The position numbers and the translations under genes are program-made. Shown one piece after another: positions 59,276 to 64,000 of a stretch of 64,000 nt of DNA. Where the stretch lies: assembly GCA_947652605.1 (NCBI GenBank), contig OX393576.1, positions 14,658,575 to 14,722,574 on the forward strand. The letters run 5' to 3'. Below the pieces are notes generated by a model. It was not told where the DNA came from and searched no databases. It was given only the letters and a program-made list of their open reading frames with translations. Positions within the stretch are counted from its first letter, which is position 1. Every line of letters begins with the position of its first letter. The stretch comes from Elmis aenea (Eukaryota > Arthropoda > Insecta > Coleoptera > Elmidae).

Positions 59276-60775
59276 AGATTTAACGCAAAACGAACACGTC
59301 TTGAAATTATTTTGTTCTTAAACAAGAAATACCTGAAAAAAAGGTAATTAATTTTTAATTAAGCTTATTTATATTAATGAATAATCACTTAAAAAATCAA
59401 ACAATTTATTTGTGATGAAATTTTATTAATTAGGAAATAAATATTCCTCAAATTAAATTTCGTTTTGAAGTTTTTTACCTTCAAAAATTGGTTTTTGAGA
59501 TCACATTCACAAATAAATTAAATTTAATAACACGTAAAAACGCTAACGAAAATTTGCGATAGTTTTTACTGATAAGTGTTTTATAATAATTTCACCCTTG
59601 AAAATTTAATAAATCTGAATACATATTATTAAAGTTTTTTTTTTACAAATTCATGCTGGTGAAACCCAATTACATTTTTGTAAATAATCAATAGATACAA
59701 AGGTCTTTGATTTTTAGAAAAAAACTTGTCTAAATTAAATACATTTTTTAATTTTTTGTCGTTATCAAACCATTGGGCCAATTTTGTGCACTTTTACCTA
59801 ATTTCCAGATGTTATGACAGGGTAACAATATTAATTATGTTTTAAAGACTTGCAAGTATGACGTCAGAGTATTCAGAGCAAAAAATCTAACAATATAATT
59901 TTAAGCATTTCAAGATGAAATAAAGCAATTTTGCTTGAAGAATAAACATGTAAACAATAACAGTTTAAATTACTAATTAAGAAAGTAAATTATTTCGCTT
60001 TTATTACTTGGAGATTTTTTTTAAGCATAATTTTATTATATTGTATAGGTACCTAGTATAATTTAATCAAATGTTTAATTTGTGTTTACATAATTAATAA
60101 ATTAATGAGTGCTATAATAGTGCAGTGGAAAAAATAACTTAAAAAATTAAATAAAACATTAGTGTTATCAAATATTTTTGATGTATGTACATTTTAACAT
60201 AAAGAACTTGGTGATCTCGTTAAGTATTTGATTTCAAAAGTGAATGAAATAACTTTGAAGTAAAATAAAAATAGTTGAATCCAGAATTTAAAATCGAAAA
60301 CTGAAGTTGAATATCTAAATCCGTGTCTGAGATATAGTCCAAAAATTATATCTGGATATTGTTAAACTTGATCCCCTAACTCTTTTGGTTTTTGATATAG
60401 GTATCAGAACTATTTTTGAAGATTCAAAGACTATGTCCTAGAAGTAAATTTTGGCCAAGAAAAGCACTTGTTATCTTGCGTTTACAAGCGCTTAAACCCT
60501 TTTTAAAATCGTAATAAATCATAATTCGAAAATGCTCTTGGATTAACTCGATCTACTATTTGAAGAAATTAATAAATTTGTAATATTACAAAAAAAATTA
60601 ATAACAATTTGTATAGTTGCTTATTAACATTTGTTTTGCTGAGATTAGGTGAAAACTTATATAAAAATAGAGACGTATTTGTGGAATTATAAGACGTTTA
60701 GAAAGTAATTAGAGTTATTTATTTTTGTTATCACAGTAAACATTTTATATAATCGAAAACCCGTACAAATGTATC
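59276..60775. other. AT-rich intergenic sequence
   Basis: I see no exon, RNA gene or recognisable transposon here. Confidence 0.4.
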
Positions 60776-60783
60776 CTTCGCAT

Positions 60784-61411
60784 CAGTGGCGTAGCTAGGG
60801 TAATTTGCGCCCGGGGACAAGACACAAAATCTGCGCCCCTTCTCGTATCGAGAGTCTGGAGACTCACTGGGGCCGGAGTCCCCCAAAAAATTGTTATTTT
60901 CAGTTTATATTATGGTTCATAAATAGAATAAAAACTAAAAATTCTTTTTATGGATTGAAACAATTTATTTAATAAACACTAAAATACTAAAATAAATACT
61001 AATTAATTATTAAAATTACTAGATACTAATAAAAACTAAATTCTATACATATTTATTGTACTGGTCCGTGAGTGTGTATGTGTAGTATATATGAATTGGA
61101 ATTCTACTATAAATTGATCTTCCTCGATTTGACTGTCGCAAACTCATCAATTACGTAGTCAAAATTAATAGAATCAAGGGTTTGTCTTTCGATGCTAAGG
61201 AGTGCAAGATCACTCAGACGATCTTGTCCCATTGAAGCACGTAAATATGATAAAATAAGCTTTAGTTTGCTGAAAGACCGCTCACAACTTGCAATTGAAA
61301 CAGCAATTGTTAAAAGAATTTTTTAGTTTAAATCGATCCTCATTTTGGCGCCCCCTAAGCTGTGGCGCCCAGGGACATATGTACCCCCTGCCCCCCCTAG
61401 CTACGCCTCTG
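60784..61411 (-). mobile_element. hAT transposon derivative with perfect 8-bp duplication
   Basis: The ends are CAGTGGCGTAGCTAGGG and CCCTAGCTACGCCTCTG. The target duplication CTTCGCAT is identical at 60776-60783 and 61412-61419. At 628 bp it is far too short for a full hAT (usually 2.5-4 kb), but it keeps the last coding part of the transposase on the minus strand. It is therefore an internal-deletion derivative of an autonomous element. Confidence 0.93.
61107..61319 (-). pseudogene. Remnant of hAT transposase: C-terminal dimerisation domain
   Basis: A frame of 70 residues ends at TAG (61107-61109) and reads ILLTIAVSIASCERSFSKLK, then ILSYLRASMGQDRLSDLALL and a short acidic end. The Ser-x-x-x-Glu-Arg-Ser-Phe-Ser pattern followed by Arg...Met...Arg-Leu-x-x-Leu-x-Leu-Leu is the hallmark of the hAT C-terminal dimerisation region. 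No stop or frameshift interrupts these 70 codons. The catalytic core and DNA-binding zinc finger are missing, so it cannot be an active transposase. Confidence 0.9.
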
Positions 61412-61461
61412 CTTCGCATATTTGCGGAAAAGTAGTGCCATATAAATATACTAGATGAGCT

Positions 61462-61793
61462 CAGTGGTGTGCTGTAGTGGGCTCGTGGGGGCTTTGTTAA
61501 ATTTTGTGAAAATGTTGCTAGCCCGTTGCTAAAATGATAACTTTATACAATTTAGAAAAAATAAATTATTTTTGAGTATACATATATTATATAAATAACC
61601 TTAAGCATATAGGTAATTTATCTCATCAATTAAAGAATTAAAGAAAAAGGTAGTTTTTAGGTTTGGTTACTGAAATTAAGCCGGTCGCTAATGGCAATAA
61701 TTTAACCAATGAAATACAGTATGAATGTATTAGATTTACCTATGTTTACAAAAATTGTGAGCATGTTGATAAAATATTCCCAGTACACCACTG
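61462..61793. mobile_element. hAT-like MITE, relative of 41670-42033
   Basis: The ends are CAGTGGTGTGCTGTAG and CCCAGTACACCACTG. Flanks GATGAGCT and AATGAGCC match at six of eight. GGGCTCGTGGGGGCTTTGTT near the left end parallels the MITE in NALCN intron 9. It lies 50 bp from the previous element. Confidence 0.78.
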
Positions 61794-61906
61794 AATGAGC
61801 CCTTCCATGAACTATTTCCACAAATTTTTGGAGTTACAAGTTACAATATATATTAACCGATAAATTCTTATTGTTTAGTTTCCGCTTATCATCATTCACT
61901 AGCACA

Positions 61907-62613
61907 ATGAATGTAAACACAGTGGTAAGTATATTTAAATTAATTTTATTTTTAATTAATCTTAAACATTTTGTTCTATTATTTTAATAAATAAATAAGT
62001 TATAGTACATTTTCAAAAATTATGAAATTTCATTTTTTGTCTATAGTGCCAAAATGAAAAGCGATATAAAACATCTGATTACACAGGCGTTCTTTTCTCA
62101 AAAAATAGACCAAGAGACCGAAATCAGATTTTCGCTAACTATTACGGTAACCTTGATATCCCGTAAAATATTCGAATTTGGTCCACCCTGTATTGTATCA
62201 TTGAAAATGCAATTTATACGTGTTTATTGAATTTTATTTTGTAGTGGATGGTTTTAGCCATGGTTGTCGTTGTAGTGGCCCAGCAGCCCTACTACGGCTT
62301 ACCACACAGAACCTCGGCCGGTGAACGGTTCGTTAAAGTTAGTGGGAGTCTGCTTGAAATAGGAAGCGAATTTGGAGACACCTCTGAAGGGGCGGCGGTT
62401 GATTTAGCGTCTTTAGAAGAAATGCTGCAGCGACTTCGCGCAGACGAATTATTCGGAGAACCAGAGATAGCATTTGAATCCCCTCCTAGTGAGGAAAAAA
62501 CTCAAGTACCACCATACTATCAACAATCATATCCATATCAGGCTTTCGGTGGCTACCCCAGGGGCCCAAGTATCACCTACGGAGTACCTTTCAGCTCTTA
62601 CGGAGTCCCTTAA
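61907..62613 (+). CDS. Small secreted Tyr/Pro/Gly-rich protein, 128 aa, two exons
   Basis: Exons 61907-61924 (18 nt) and 62245-62613 join across GTAAGT...TTTTGTAG to 387 nt including TAA. The protein starts MNVNTVWMVLAMVVVVVA, a clear signal peptide probably cleaved before QQPYYG. The mature part has an acidic middle with a helix-like SLEEMLQRLRADELFG, then a Pro/Tyr/Gln segment and two YGVP repeats at the end. This looks like an insect extracellular or cuticle-associated protein, but I do not recognise the family. Codon use is richer in GC than the surroundings, which supports a real gene. The intron carries a foldback end. AATAAA at 62882 may be the polyadenylation signal. An alternative start inside exon 2 (62248) would give 121 residues and keep most of the hydrophobic stretch. 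Confidence 0.78.
62030..62195. mobile_element. Foldback right end, ATTCGAATTTGGTCC family, in the secreted-protein intron
   Basis: ATCAGATTTTCGCTAACTAT, CGGTAACCTTGATATCCCG and ATTCGAATTTGGTCCACCCTGTA are the inverse of 17998-18125 in the same order. The left arm is absent. Confidence 0.65.
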
Positions 62614-64000
62614 TAAGTTTTTGAGTAAAAAACAAAAACTAAAACAATTTTTACTGTGCGCAATAACACTATTTTTTTATGAACAGTAGGTTTTATTAGC
62701 TATATTAATAGTCTGAAAGAATATAAGGACAGATAATTGTAGGTGGCTTCTGGAATGTCGAGTTGTGCTGATGCAAATACCACTGCGGTCTACAGTTCCT
62801 AATTATTCAATCTATAGTAATAGTGAACAGCAATGGTAAATAACCAAACAAGTGAAAGTAAAGTCAGTGCAAATGTAATTAAATAAATGACTATAGTTAT
62901 TCCATAATGTTTTAGGTATAGTTCGTTAACTAGTATTAAATTTGTAGTTGTTTGTAAAATAAATTACTAAATAATACGTTATATTATCATTTTAAAAGTT
63001 ATTTCATTTAAATATTGTACATTTTGAACTCACAGGTGTTTCATTTAAATGTTGTACATTTTGAACTCACAGGTGTTTCGTCACTTTATGTCATAGAACT
63101 TAACGTTTTTAAGAAACAATGAAATCGTTAAAAATATATTAACAGTTTATGACCGAATTTGTTTTTTAAATTGTATTTTAACTTCACTGAAACACTCTGT
63201 ATATAGAGTTTTGATAAATATTAATGTAATTAATAAGTTTAACATGTCAGTTTTCTTTTATTGTTCCGTGAATAATTGAAAATTCTGTAAGCGTTACTGG
63301 AGAAGGAAGAGATGTTAAAGGTATAAAAATATTTTAAATAGTTTTTATTGTTTTGTTTACACCCCCGTTTCAAACAAACTGCATGAGAACATATTGTAGC
63401 ATTTTACTGATCCTGCCAATAACACAATTATGTAGCAGATGTGTTCAAGTCAAACTGAATTAAAATAATAATATACGTCGCTGCTGCGCTGGCAACCTAA
63501 AAATTATTTCTGTTAATAGTTTTAAGTATAAGGTGTACTCAAGCAAGTTTAAATATTTTTAAAAAAATAATTTAAATTTTAGTTTAGTTAATTAAAAAAT
63601 ATTTCAATATGTACTTTAAATTCTGCATGCTTTACTTGTAAAAGTAAGTAGGTGTTAAGTGAAGAATTTTTCGTGATTTATAAAATATTTACATCGTAAA
63701 AGTTCCAATGATCTAATTACAGTAGGCTCTCAACTTAACGGAGTAACTGGTGGCATGCCGAAAGTCCGTTAAATCGAAAGTAGGTATTTTAAATTGATTA
63801 ATAAAGGACTTAAAATGTACTAAGCGAATGTTTCCACCATTTATTAAAATAATTTGTTTTAACCCTCACACAATGTAAAGATTAATCGGTAAACGGCCAA
63901 TGAACTAAGGCCTATTGATCGGAAATTGATAATCGATTAATTTGCTTATCGGTGCATCCCTTATATGAATATTAACTCAATTAACAAAAAATATCAGTTA
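62614..64000. other. 3' flank, non-coding to the window end
   Basis: AATAAA at 62882-62887 is the likely signal of the preceding gene. At 63002-63075 a 37-bp unit starting TTTCATTTAAAT is duplicated in tandem with one difference. ACAGTAGGCTCTCAACTTAACGG at about 63719 resembles the end of pogo/Tigger-like elements next to TA, but its partner would lie outside the window. No gene is visible. Confidence 0.5.

Overview
The window is AT-rich nuclear DNA of an insect. Genes are split by many GT-AG introns, the proteins resemble insect and animal families, and the introns are packed with hAT-type and foldback DNA elements. A beetle or another repeat-rich order is plausible, but I cannot fix the order from sequence alone.

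Layout. Positions 1-2728 are a tandem satellite of 181-bp monomers, open at the left edge. A five-exon minus-strand gene (3386-8999) encodes a complete 283-residue seven-bladed WD40 protein that I do not recognise further. Positions 9003-13712 hold repeats only, including a palindromic foldback and a second tandem array of about 170 bp. A 17-exon minus-strand gene (13713-33174) encodes a TopBP1/Mus101 orthologue of 1301 residues. About 700 bp further on, a 28-exon plus-strand gene starts head-to-head (33881-56933); it encodes the sodium-leak channel NALCN (narrow abdomen), 1737 residues, with pore filter residues E/E/K/E. A repeat-rich interval follows, containing a hAT derivative that keeps the transposase C-terminus. 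A two-exon gene for a small secreted Tyr/Pro/Gly-rich protein lies at 61907-62613, and the rest is non-coding. Exon models were built by hand from splice sites; every exon phase agrees and both long coding sums are exact multiples of three.

The genes do not form a pathway. TopBP1 is a nuclear scaffold for replication and ATR checkpoint signalling. NALCN sets resting membrane conductance in neurons. They share only an intergenic region that probably holds both promoters.

Mobile DNA dominates the non-coding part. One class is foldback elements with TACAGGG...CCCTGTA ends next to TA. The second is hAT-like elements with CAG...CTG ends and 8-bp target duplications. Nested insertions give their relative ages. 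The least expected local event is a 489-bp-offset tandem duplication that copied the end of NALCN exon 2, with its splice donor, into intron 2. I found no CRISPR array, operon, tRNA, rRNA or clearly new biological system.
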